Origin: Proteobacteria bacterium UBA2363
Lineage (GTDB): Bacteria; Pseudomonadota; Gammaproteobacteria; Xanthomonadales; UBA2363
Length of the DNA stretch: 64,000 nucleotides
NCBI GenBank assembly: GCA_002344355.1
Contig: DDTN01000029.1
Location: 46,379 to 110,378, forward strand
Direction: 5' to 3'
In this document: in pieces, positions 49,232 to 57,455 of the stretch
Position numbering within the stretch: the stretch's first letter is position 1
Layout: every line of letters begins with the position of its first letter
Notes under the pieces: generated by a model
The model's database searches: none
What the model was told of the DNA's origin: nothing
The model's input: the letters and a program-made list of their open reading frames with translations, nothing else
Translations under genes and position numbers: made by a program

Positions 49232-50774
49232 CGCCGCCAGGCCCTGGCTGGTGGTGGCATGCCTGTCGCTCGCCCTGACCGCGGGGTGCGGCGGCGGCGG
49301 GCAGAGCGGCCAGCCGGCGGCGACGCCGGCGCCCGTCGTGGTCACCCACTACTCCGACGACGCCGAACTGTTCGTCGAGTTCCCGCCGCTGGTCGCCGGC
49401 CGGTCCTCCACGTTTGCGGCCCATTTCACCCGCCTGGCGGACTTCTCCCCGGTCAGCGCGGGCATGGTCGAGGTGCGGTTGAGCGGCGGCCAGGCGCCGC
49501 CCGAGCGCTTCCGGGTAAGGGCACCAACCCGCGCCGGGCTGTTCACGCCGGTCGTGGTGCCGCGGGCGGTCGGCGAGCGGCAGCTCAGCGTGCTGGTCGA
49601 GTCCCCGGGCCTGTCGTCGCGGCACGAACTGGGCGCCATCACCGTGTTCGCCGACGCCGCAGCGGCGGCGGCCGCGCCCGGCACCGCCGGCGCCGCCCCG
49701 GCCGGCGACATCGGCTTCCTCAAGGAACAGCAATGGCAACCGCCGTTCGCCCACGAGGCGGTCCGCCCGCGTACGCTGCGGGAATCGGTCCCCGCGCCCG
49801 CCACCGTGCGCGCGGCAGGCGACGGCGAGTTCCTGGTCGCGGCGCCGGCACCCGGCCGGCTGGTCGGAACCGCCGCGGGCTTCCCGGTCATTGGCCAGCG
49901 GGTCATGCAAGGGCAAGTGCTGGCCATGCTGGTACCGCGACTGGGCACCGGCACCGACATCGGGTCGCTGGACGCCGACCTGACCCGGGCGCGACAGGCG
50001 GCCATCCTGGCGCACGCGGAACGCATGCGCATGGAATCGCTGTTCGCCGACGAGGCGGTCGCCGAGCGGCGGGTGGCCGAGGCACGGGCTGCCGACCGCA
50101 TCGCGCAGGCGCAGCTTCGGGCCGCACAACAAAGGCAGTCCGCCTATCGTTCCGGCGGCACCGGCGCCGGAATTCCGTTGCAGGCACCGATGACCGGCGT
50201 GCTCGCCCGGGTCCCTGTCGGCCAGGGTGCGACGGTCGCCGAGGGCGACGCCCTGTTCCATGTGGTCGATCCCACGACGCTGTGGCTGGCCGCCGACGTC
50301 GCCGACATCGACGCCGCACGACTGCGCAGCCCCACGGGCGCCGAGTTCGTGCTGCCCGGCAGCGGGCAGATCCTGCGCATCGATGTCGGCGGCAACGGCG
50401 AACTGATCGGCGTCGGCGGCATGATCGATCCGCTCTCGCGCACGGTGCCTGTGATCCTTTCCTTCACGGACCCGCCTGCGACGCTGGTGCTCAACCAGCG
50501 CGTGGATGCGCGGATATTCACCGGGACGACACGCGAGGCGCTGAGCGTTCCGGCCTCCGCCCTGATCGACGACGGCGGCGCGCGCGTGGTGTACGTGCAG
50601 CGCGACGGCGAGTCCTTTTCCCGTGTCGTGGTGACCCTGGGGCTGCGCGATGGCGACCGCTTCGAGGTCCTTTCCGGGCTGGCGCCCGGCGACCGCGTGG
50701 TCACCCAGGGCGCGATCAGGATCCGTCAGGCCGCCGCCACGCCCGAGGCCATGGGTCACGGTCACGCCCACTGA
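49221..50774 (+). CDS. CzcB-type RND efflux periplasmic adaptor
   Basis: A 517-residue lipoprotein-type adaptor: signal peptide and lipobox L-T-A-G-C (Cys19), an extra N-terminal domain (about 30-150) seen in metal-type adaptors, then barrel-sandwich halves (A-P-A-P-G-R-L-V-G and L-Q-A-P-M-T-G-V-L-A-R-V), a short coiled coil, beta-barrel and membrane-proximal domain. The C-terminus M-G-H-G-H-A-H is a metal-binding tail. It connects the RND pump to the outer channel. Confidence 0.88.
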   Translation: MGTDAARPWLVVACLSLALTAGCGGGGQSGQPAATPAPVVVTHYSDDAELFVEFPPLVAGRSSTFAAHFTRLADFSPVSAGMVEVRLSGGQAPPERFRVRAPTRAGLFTPVVVPRAVGERQLSVLVESPGLSSRHELGAITVFADAAAAAAAPGTAGAAPAGDIGFLKEQQWQPPFAHEAVRPRTLRESVPAPATVRAAGDGEFLVAAPAPGRLVGTAAGFPVIGQRVMQGQVLAMLVPRLGTGTDIGSLDADLTRARQAAILAHAERMRMESLFADEAVAERRVAEARAADRIAQAQLRAAQQRQSAYRSGGTGAGIPLQAPMTGVLARVPVGQGATVAEGDALFHVVDPTTLWLAADVADIDAARLRSPTGAEFVLPGSGQILRIDVGGNGELIGVGGMIDPLSRTVPVILSFTDPPATLVLNQRVDARIFTGTTREALSVPASALIDDGGARVVYVQRDGESFSRVVVTLGLRDGDRFEVLSGLAPGDRVVTQGAIRIRQAAATPEAMGHGHAH

Positions 50775-50785
50775 CGGGAACGACG

Positions 50786-53700
50786 ATGATCGCAAGACTG
50801 ATCGAATGGTCGCTGGCGCACCGGGTCTTCGTGCACGCCGGCGCGCTGCTGCTGCTGGGGTGGGGCGCACTGGAAGCGACGCGGATGCCGGTCGATGTGT
50901 TCCCGGACCTCACCGCGCCGTCGGTGACGGTGGTCACCGAGGCGCACGGCATGGCCCCCGAGGAGGTCGAGACCCTGATCGCCTTCCCGCTGGAGACCGC
51001 GCTCAATGGCGCCGCCGGCGTTCGCCGCGTGCGCTCGAACAACGCCATCGGCATCAGCGTGATCACGGTCGAGTTCGACTGGGGCACGGACATCTACCAG
51101 GCCCGGCAGATCGTCGCCGAGCGCGTGCAGACGGTGCGCGGCAGCCTGCCGCCCGACAGTCCGGAACCGGTGCTGGCGCCGGTCGCCTCGATCATGGGCG
51201 AGATCATGTTCATCGCCCTGCATTCGGACCGTCATGACCTGATGGAGCTGAAGACAGCGGCGGACTGGGTGCTGCGGCGGAGGCTGCTGGCCGTGCCCGG
51301 CATTGCCGAAGTCATTCCCAATGGCGGCGATACCCGGCAGTTCCAGGTGGTCATCGACCCGGCGCGGATGGCCGACTTCGATGTCGCCCTGGACGAGCTG
51401 GTCGACGCCCTCGCCGGCAGCAACCGGAACATCTCGGCCGGGTTCCATGTCGAGAACGGCCAGGAATTCCTGATCCGCGGCATCGGCCGGGTGCGCAGCC
51501 TCGACGACATCGGTGCGATCCACGTCGTGGAGCGCGGCGGCCGGCCGGTGCTGGTGCGCGACCTGGCGCAGGTGAGGCTGGGTGCGGCGCCGAAGCGCGG
51601 CAGCGCCAGCCACAACGGCCGGCCAGCGGTGGTGATCGGCATCCAGAAACAGCCCGGTGCCAACACCCTTGCGCTGACCCGCACCATCGACGCGGTGCTG
51701 GCCGACATCCAGGCGACCTTGCCGGAAGGCATGGTCATCGCCGGCAACCTGTTCCGCCAGGCCGACTTCATCGAGGTCGGCATCGGCAACCTGACGGCGG
51801 CGGTCCGCGATGGCGCCATCCTGGTCATCGCCATCGTGTTCGCCTTCCTGCTCAGCGCACGCGCCACCGCCATCACCCTGCTGGCGATCCCGCTGTCGCT
51901 GGTGGTCGCCATCCTGGCCATGAAGGCGATCGGCATCGGCATCAACACCATGACCCTGGGCGGCATGGCGATCGCCCTGGGCGCCCTGGTCGACGACGCC
52001 ATCATCGTGGTCGAGAACATCGTCCGCCGCCTGCGCGAGAACAGTGCCCGGCCCAGCGGCGACCGGCGCGCGGTGGCCGCGGTCGTCTACGCCGCCACCC
52101 GGGAGATCCAGGGCTCGGTGGTGTTCGCCACGATCATCATCGTCCTGGTGTTCGTGCCGATCTTCTTCCTGACCGGCGTCGAGGGCCGGCTGATGCAGCC
52201 GCTCGGCTTCGCCTACGTGGTGGCGCTGCTCGCCTCCCTGCTGGTGGCTGTGACGATCACGCCCGTGTTGAGCCATTGGTGGCTGCCCGGTTCGGCGATC
52301 GTGCGCAAGGACCGCGAAAGCCGGCTGTCGGTCGCCATGAAGCGCCTGTACGCGCCGCTGCTCGACGCCGTCGTCGACCGCTGGCGGACCGTCGCCCTGC
52401 TGTCCGCACTCGGCATCGTCGCCACCGTCCTGGCGCTGGCCGGCGCCGGGCGGGCCTTCCTGCCGGAGTTCAACGAGGGCAGCCTGACGGTGAACGTGGT
52501 GACCCTGCCGGGCACGGCGCTGGAACAGTCCGAAGCCCTGGCCGGGCGCGTCGAGGCCGTGCTGCTGGAGCAACCGGAAGTGGTCGCCACCGGTCGCCGT
52601 ACCGGGCGCGCCGAACGCGACCCCCATGCCCAGGAGATCTACGCCTCGGAGATCGAGGTCACGCTCGCCATGGGCGAGCGCAGCAAGGAACGGTTCCTGG
52701 CCGACCTGCGCAACGAATTCTCCGGCATCGCCGGTGCCAACGTGGTCATCGGCCAGCCGATCTCGCACCGGATCGACCACATGCTGTCCGGCACCCGCGC
52801 CAACATCGCCATCAAGCTGTTCGGACCGGACCTGGCCGAGCTGCGCCGCTTCGGGGCCCGCATCGAGGCGGAGGTGGCGGAGGTTCCGGGAGCTGTCGAC
52901 GTGGCGCTGGAGCAGCAGGCCGAGGTGCCGTTCATCACCATCGCCTTCGACCGGTCGGCGATCGCCCGCCATGGCCTGACCATCGGGCAGGTGGGACACG
53001 TCCTGGAAACGGCGTTCTTCGGGACCACCGTATCCAGGGTGCTCGAGAACGATGCCAGCTTCGACCTGGTCGTGCGCTATCCCGACGCCGCCCGTGACAG
53101 CCTGGAGGCGATGCAGCAGTTGCTGGTCCGGACGCCCTCGGGTGCGCGCGTCCCGTTGGCGGCGCTGGCCGATGTCCGCCGCGACCGCGGCCCCAACCTG
53201 ATCGGTCGGGAGAACGTGCAGCGGCGCATCGTGGTCATGGCCAACGTCGCCGGCCGCGACCTCGAAAGCGTGGTGGCCGAGGCACGGGAGCGCATCGCCG
53301 CCAACATCGCCCTGCCGGCCGGCTACCACGTCGAGTATGGCGGCCAGTTCGAGAGCGCGCAGGCGGCGTCGCGCACCCTGATGCTGCTCGGGTCGGTGGT
53401 CGTCGTCGGCATCTTCCTGCTGCTGTACCTGGCCTTCGGATCGCCGCGCGACGCGCTGCTGGTGATGCTCAACCTGCCGCTGGCGCTGGCCGGCGGCGTC
53501 GCCGGGGTCTGGCTGTCGGGCGGCATCCTCTCCATCGCCTCGATCATTGGCTTCATCACCCTGTTCGGCATCGCCACCCGCAACGGCGTGATGCTGGTCG
53601 CCCACATCCACCATCTGGGGATCCAGGAAGGTGTTGCAGACCCCCGGGAGCGGGTGCGACGCGGCGCGGTGGAGCGGCTGATCCCGATCACCATGACCGC

Positions 53701-53881
53701 CCTGGCCACGGCGCTGGCCCTGGTGCCGCTGGCGCTGTCCGGCGGCCAGCCCGGCAGCGAGATCCAGGCGCCCATGGCCATCGTCATCCTGTGCGGCCTG
53801 CTCAGCTCGACAGCGCTGAACATGATCGTGCTGCCGGCCCTGTACCTGCGCTTCGGCGAGCTGCGCGACCGCGAGCGGTAA
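50786..53881 (+). CDS. CzcA/CusA-family RND efflux transporter with altered proton-relay motif
   Basis: A 1031-residue inner-membrane RND pump with 12 helices and two large periplasmic loops. N-terminal P-V-D-V-F-P-D-L-T-A-P-S-V-T-V-V-T-E and F-D-W-G-T-D-I-Y-Q-A-R are typical of heavy-metal (HME) RND proteins. In TM4, however, the signature D-F-G-x-x-x-D-G-A is replaced by A-L-G-A-L-V-D-D-A: the first Asp is Ala, while the second Asp and the later Glu (V-E-N) are kept. Substrate could be zinc, cadmium, cobalt, nickel or not a metal cation at all. Confidence 0.9.
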   Translation: MIARLIEWSLAHRVFVHAGALLLLGWGALEATRMPVDVFPDLTAPSVTVVTEAHGMAPEEVETLIAFPLETALNGAAGVRRVRSNNAIGISVITVEFDWGTDIYQARQIVAERVQTVRGSLPPDSPEPVLAPVASIMGEIMFIALHSDRHDLMELKTAADWVLRRRLLAVPGIAEVIPNGGDTRQFQVVIDPARMADFDVALDELVDALAGSNRNISAGFHVENGQEFLIRGIGRVRSLDDIGAIHVVERGGRPVLVRDLAQVRLGAAPKRGSASHNGRPAVVIGIQKQPGANTLALTRTIDAVLADIQATLPEGMVIAGNLFRQADFIEVGIGNLTAAVRDGAILVIAIVFAFLLSARATAITLLAIPLSLVVAILAMKAIGIGINTMTLGGMAIALGALVDDAIIVVENIVRRLRENSARPSGDRRAVAAVVYAATREIQGSVVFATIIIVLVFVPIFFLTGVEGRLMQPLGFAYVVALLASLLVAVTITPVLSHWWLPGSAIVRKDRESRLSVAMKRLYAPLLDAVVDRWRTVALLSALGIVATVLALAGAGRAFLPEFNEGSLTVNVVTLPGTALEQSEALAGRVEAVLLEQPEVVATGRRTGRAERDPHAQEIYASEIEVTLAMGERSKERFLADLRNEFSGIAGANVVIGQPISHRIDHMLSGTRANIAIKLFGPDLAELRRFGARIEAEVAEVPGAVDVALEQQAEVPFITIAFDRSAIARHGLTIGQVGHVLETAFFGTTVSRVLENDASFDLVVRYPDAARDSLEAMQQLLVRTPSGARVPLAALADVRRDRGPNLIGRENVQRRIVVMANVAGRDLESVVAEARERIAANIALPAGYHVEYGGQFESAQAASRTLMLLGSVVVVGIFLLLYLAFGSPRDALLVMLNLPLALAGGVAGVWLSGGILSIASIIGFITLFGIATRNGVMLVAHIHHLGIQEGVADPRERVRRGAVERLIPITMTALATALALVPLALSGGQPGSEIQAPMAIVILCGLLSSTALNMIVLPALYLRFGELRDRER

Positions 53882-54668
53882 CACGGCTCGACGGATCCCC
53901 AGGGTGGCCCGGGCGGCCGCCGGGGGCGCAGGCTGGTTGCGGACGAGCGGTAGTCACGGAGCGGAGCCGGACACGCCTGGAAAGCGTCCGAGGGGAATCG
54001 GCGCCGGTTGGTGCACCTGCTCGTTGCGGGTGCGACCTCACCCTTCGCCGGCGGCGGAACCCGAGCCGTCCTGGCCGGCGCCTTCGGCGCTCGCGGGCCG
54101 TTGCCGGGATGACACCGGTTGGTCTGGGCCCGGGCACACCGTTTCCACCTCCTTGGCCCGGCAGCCGTCGGCAGCCGCGTACCGGCCAGAGGTCGATCCG
54201 CGCGTTGGCGCGCCAGTGCCGACGAAACTGGCGATGCTGCGCCGCCGGCGCGGCCGCAGGATCACGCGCTGGACCGCGACGACCCCGGCATCGGCGGGCC
54301 TGCACGTCGCCCGCGTGCGGGGAGGGGAGAGATCCGGTGCCGTGGCGCCAACGGAAGCGCCCGGAGGGGACGGCGGGCCTGGTTGTGGAGCGTGGCTGAG
54401 TCTGGCCACTGGGCCGGGCCGGCGGAGGAGGACAGGGGCGCAGATCGAGCCTCGGGGCTGGGGGCCCCGGTTCCGGCTTCCCATGTCGTGCCGGTCCGCC
54501 TGCACGCGAGCCGAGAGGCTCCGACTTTCGGCGACCACCCTTCCGGCGCCGGCTGGCCGGGCAACGGATCTTCATCGCGGTGGGACAGCAGGCCCTCCGC
54601 CTGCTCCTCGAAGCCATCCAGGGAAGGCGGGCCAGTCCGGCCGGCAATCCAATCCGGAGGGATCCACG
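53882..54668. other. 787-base gap without a recognisable gene
   Basis: Frames are open on both strands, but their translations are low-complexity Arg/Pro/Gly text with no signal or domain. Around 54316-54345 the sequence (GCGGGGAGGGGAGAG...CGGTGCCG) resembles the G-run/CGGTGCCG part of the repeat island near 2270-2296, so part may be degraded REP-like material. The gap ends with GGAGG 8 bases before the next gene. Confidence 0.5.
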
Positions 54669-56534
54669 ATGACCTTGCACCCGCAGCATGCATTTCCGCT
54701 CCTCGCCCTCGCGGCACTTCTGTGCGGACCGGCAGCCACCGCCGCCGAACCGGGCCCGGCGCTGATCCTGCAGTCCGGCGTCGGCACCGCGCCGGCGCCG
54801 GCCACCGCGGTGCTCGAGCCATCGGCGACGCCACCGGACGTGCCGCCGCACTCGAAATACCTGCGCGCCTTCCAGGAACGCCTGGGGCAGCTCGGGCCGG
54901 CGCTGGCGGAGGATCCGCAGGCGGCGCCGTTCGACGCCGTCGCCGCCAGCGCATTGCGCGCGCCCGAGCGCGCGCCGGGGACGGCCCGGCTGTTGCGCAG
55001 CGTGTCCTACGACGCCACCGGCTCGATCTCGGCGGTCGCCGAGCCGAGCGTCGGCAGCCGCGGCGCCCTGGTGTTCGAGAGCTTCAACTGGTTCGCCAGC
55101 CTGTCCACCGACCACGGCCAGACCCGGGGCTTCGTCGACCCCTACACGCGCTTCCCGACCACCGGCGCGTTCGCCGCCGGCTTCTGCTGCGACCAGCGCG
55201 TCGTGCATTCCTCCGGCGGCCAGGGCACGGTGTTCTGGTACCTGCAGTACAACAAGACGGGCGCGACCAGCAGCGCCACCAACGGCGTGCGGCTGGCGGC
55301 GCTGGTGCCGGGCAGCAGCACGAACTGGTGGTACTGGGACTTCACGCGCGCCGACTTCGGGCGCACCGGCGTCTGGCTGGATTTCCCGTACATGCAGCTC
55401 AGCGCCAACTTCCTGTACTTCACCTCCAACCTCTTCACCACCACCAACGACACCTTCGCCGGCTCCGTGATCGTGCGCATCCCCCTGGCGCAACTGCAGA
55501 GCGGCCAGGGATTCAATTACCGGTACGTGCTGCAGGCCGATGTCGGCAGCGTCATTCCGGTGCACGGTGCGCACGCCGTCGGCAGCCGCCCGGGTTCGAC
55601 CACCATGTACTTCGGCGCGGTGCGCGGCACCAGCTCGATGAACCTGATCACCTGGCCGGAAGCCTCGACCTCGCTGACCTCCCGCACGATCACCGGACTG
55701 GCCGCCTCGTCGAGCAGCTTCAGCTGCCCCGGGCCGGACGGCGGCAACCCGTGCGGCCGGGCCAGCCTGCGCATGCAGTCGGCGTGGCTGACCAACAGCC
55801 AGGTGGGGTTCGCCTGGAACAGCGGCTCGGTGGGCGCCGCCCGGCCCTACCCGTTCATCCGCGTCGCCCTGTTCAACCGCAGCAACCTGGCCCTGGTGTC
55901 GCAGCCGGACATCTTCAACACGACCGCCGCCTGGCTGTATCCGGCGTTCGCGGTGAACGAGGCCGGCCACCTGGGCGGCGTCATCGACCTGCTCGGCGGC
56001 ACCGCGCACCCGACGGTGACCTTCACCCTGTGGGACGACCTCACTCCGCCGCCACCCGGCAACGGCTGGGAGATCTACGGTGCCGGCAGCAGCAACGCCG
56101 GCGCCCACAACCAGTGGGGCGACTACAACGGCAGCATTCCCCACGCCCCGCACCCGCGTACATGGCTGGGCGCCGGGCGCACCCGACACCTGGTCAACGG
56201 CTTTCCCAACAACCGCATCCGCAGCATCTGGTTCGGCCGCGAACGTGACACCCACAAGGCAGTCCAGGTGGCGAAGGTCGGCAACGGCTCCGGAACCGTG
56301 CTCAGCTCCCCTGGCGGCATCGCCTGCGGGACGGTCTGCTCGGTGCTGTTCGGGCTGGGCACCACGGTCACGCTGCAACCGGCACCGGCGCCCGACTCGA
56401 TGTTCGTCGGCTGGCGCAACACCTGCCCCCTGGCAGGCGCCGGTCCCTGCACCTTCCAGCACGCCGGACCCCGCACGATCACCGCCGAGTTCCGGCACGT
56501 CGACACGATATTCCACGACGGATTCCAGCCCTGA
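54669..56534 (+). CDS. Large secreted protein with InlB-type repeat domain and C-terminal F-x-D-G-F-Q tail
   Basis: A 621-residue exported protein: signal peptide (residues 1-26, ending A-A-T-A-A-E), a central region of about 450 residues rich in Ser, Thr, Trp and Gly that may be a beta-propeller or beta-sandwich, then a bacterial-repeat domain (about 525-605) with G-S-G-T-V-x-S-x-P-x-G-I-x-C-G and T-V-T-L-x-P-x-x-x-x-x-F-V-G-W and F-x-x-x-G-P-R-T-I-T-A-E-F. Paired cysteines suggest an oxidising location. It ends in V-D-T-I-F-H-D-G-F-Q-P. The start with signal peptide is clear although the frame is open from 53904. Confidence 0.78.
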   Translation: MTLHPQHAFPLLALAALLCGPAATAAEPGPALILQSGVGTAPAPATAVLEPSATPPDVPPHSKYLRAFQERLGQLGPALAEDPQAAPFDAVAASALRAPERAPGTARLLRSVSYDATGSISAVAEPSVGSRGALVFESFNWFASLSTDHGQTRGFVDPYTRFPTTGAFAAGFCCDQRVVHSSGGQGTVFWYLQYNKTGATSSATNGVRLAALVPGSSTNWWYWDFTRADFGRTGVWLDFPYMQLSANFLYFTSNLFTTTNDTFAGSVIVRIPLAQLQSGQGFNYRYVLQADVGSVIPVHGAHAVGSRPGSTTMYFGAVRGTSSMNLITWPEASTSLTSRTITGLAASSSSFSCPGPDGGNPCGRASLRMQSAWLTNSQVGFAWNSGSVGAARPYPFIRVALFNRSNLALVSQPDIFNTTAAWLYPAFAVNEAGHLGGVIDLLGGTAHPTVTFTLWDDLTPPPPGNGWEIYGAGSSNAGAHNQWGDYNGSIPHAPHPRTWLGAGRTRHLVNGFPNNRIRSIWFGRERDTHKAVQVAKVGNGSGTVLSSPGGIACGTVCSVLFGLGTTVTLQPAPAPDSMFVGWRNTCPLAGAGPCTFQHAGPRTITAEFRHVDTIFHDGFQP

Positions 56535-56655
56535 GCGCAGACATGCGATCGCACGTGGGGTCCGCCCGCGCTGGCAATCGAGTCACGCACCCCTGCCATC
56601 CAGGCCGGCGCCGGATGACGCCGCGGATCGCGCCCGCGCGCGCCCGAGAGCGAGG

Positions 56656-57147
56656 CTAGGGACAGTGCAGGGTGCCGGCATCGGTGGCCGGTCGACCACC
56701 ATTGTGGCGCTGGATGCGCAAGCGGCTGCCTGCGATCGGCCGCCGCAGCCATTCGCCGGCCTGGCGGCAGAGGGTCTCGCGCGCCTCCTCGAGGCTGGCC
56801 TCGCCGAGCCTGGCGATGACCACGGGCGCGTCGGCGGCATCGCTGACGCCGGCGACCCGCACGGCCGCCACGCGCCGCTCGCGCTCCCGGGCGAGGCGGC
56901 CCTGCCTTGCCAGCTCCGAAGCCTGCCGCGCCTGCTCCGCCTGCCCGGCGAGCGCCGTCTCCATCCGCGCCGCCTCCAGCGCCAGCCTTCGACGATCGAG
57001 CAGGTCCCCGACGAACCAGGCGTACCACGGCCAGGCCAGGGCCAGGACCACCAGGACCAGCACGCCGGTGCCGAACCGGCGGTCGGCGGCGGTCTCCGCG
57101 GTCCTGCCGTTCTGGCGCGGCGGTCGGTAGTTGTCGGGCTCGGTCAT
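56656..57147 (-). CDS. Hypothetical single-pass membrane protein
   Basis: A 163-residue protein with a polar N-terminus, one membrane helix (about residues 28-50, V-L-V-L-V-V-L-A-L-A-W-P-W-Y), a charged Ala/Glu/Arg coiled coil (about 55-95) and a small C-terminal domain with one Cys. I do not recognise the family. No strong ribosome site is visible; the start is chosen by codon position and frame. Confidence 0.5.
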   Translation of the reverse strand: MTEPDNYRPPRQNGRTAETAADRRFGTGVLVLVVLALAWPWYAWFVGDLLDRRRLALEAARMETALAGQAEQARQASELARQGRLARERERRVAAVRVAGVSDAADAPVVIARLGEASLEEARETLCRQAGEWLRRPIAGSRLRIQRHNGGRPATDAGTLHCP

Positions 57148-57455
57148 CCGAGCTGATCCGTGCCTGCAGGGTTCCGGGGCATCCGCGAGATCCGCGACAT
57201 CCGCGACTTCATTTCGGGCTTCGGTCGCGGCAGGATACGACACGCCCCGGCACACTGCCCCGCGCGACTGTCCCGCATGGAGAGGTTGCGTCGCGGGCGG
57301 CCGCTCGGGGTCGCAGGGGCACGGCCAACCTCACCTCGACAGGCCCACGCCCGAACCCGGGATCCGACCCATGTCGCCCAGTGCGGGGTGTTTGGCGGCA
57401 CCGAGTCCTCCTGGACGCCGGAGCAGGCTCCGCACCGCAAGCGAACGGCCGCAAG
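57148..57455. other. 308-base gap with a short tandem repeat
   Basis: Contains three copies of ATCCGCGA spaced by one base (57181-57206). No gene or clear hairpin is seen otherwise. Confidence 0.5.

Noticed and set aside
50762..53884. A 1040-codon open frame antisense to the RND pump
   Set aside because: Mirror frame of a well-supported gene; no domain, odd composition (His/Asp/Gln/Arg-rich).
53904..54668. Coding extension upstream of the InlB-repeat secreted protein
   Set aside because: The translation lacks any domain, and a strong ribosome site and signal peptide occur at 54669.
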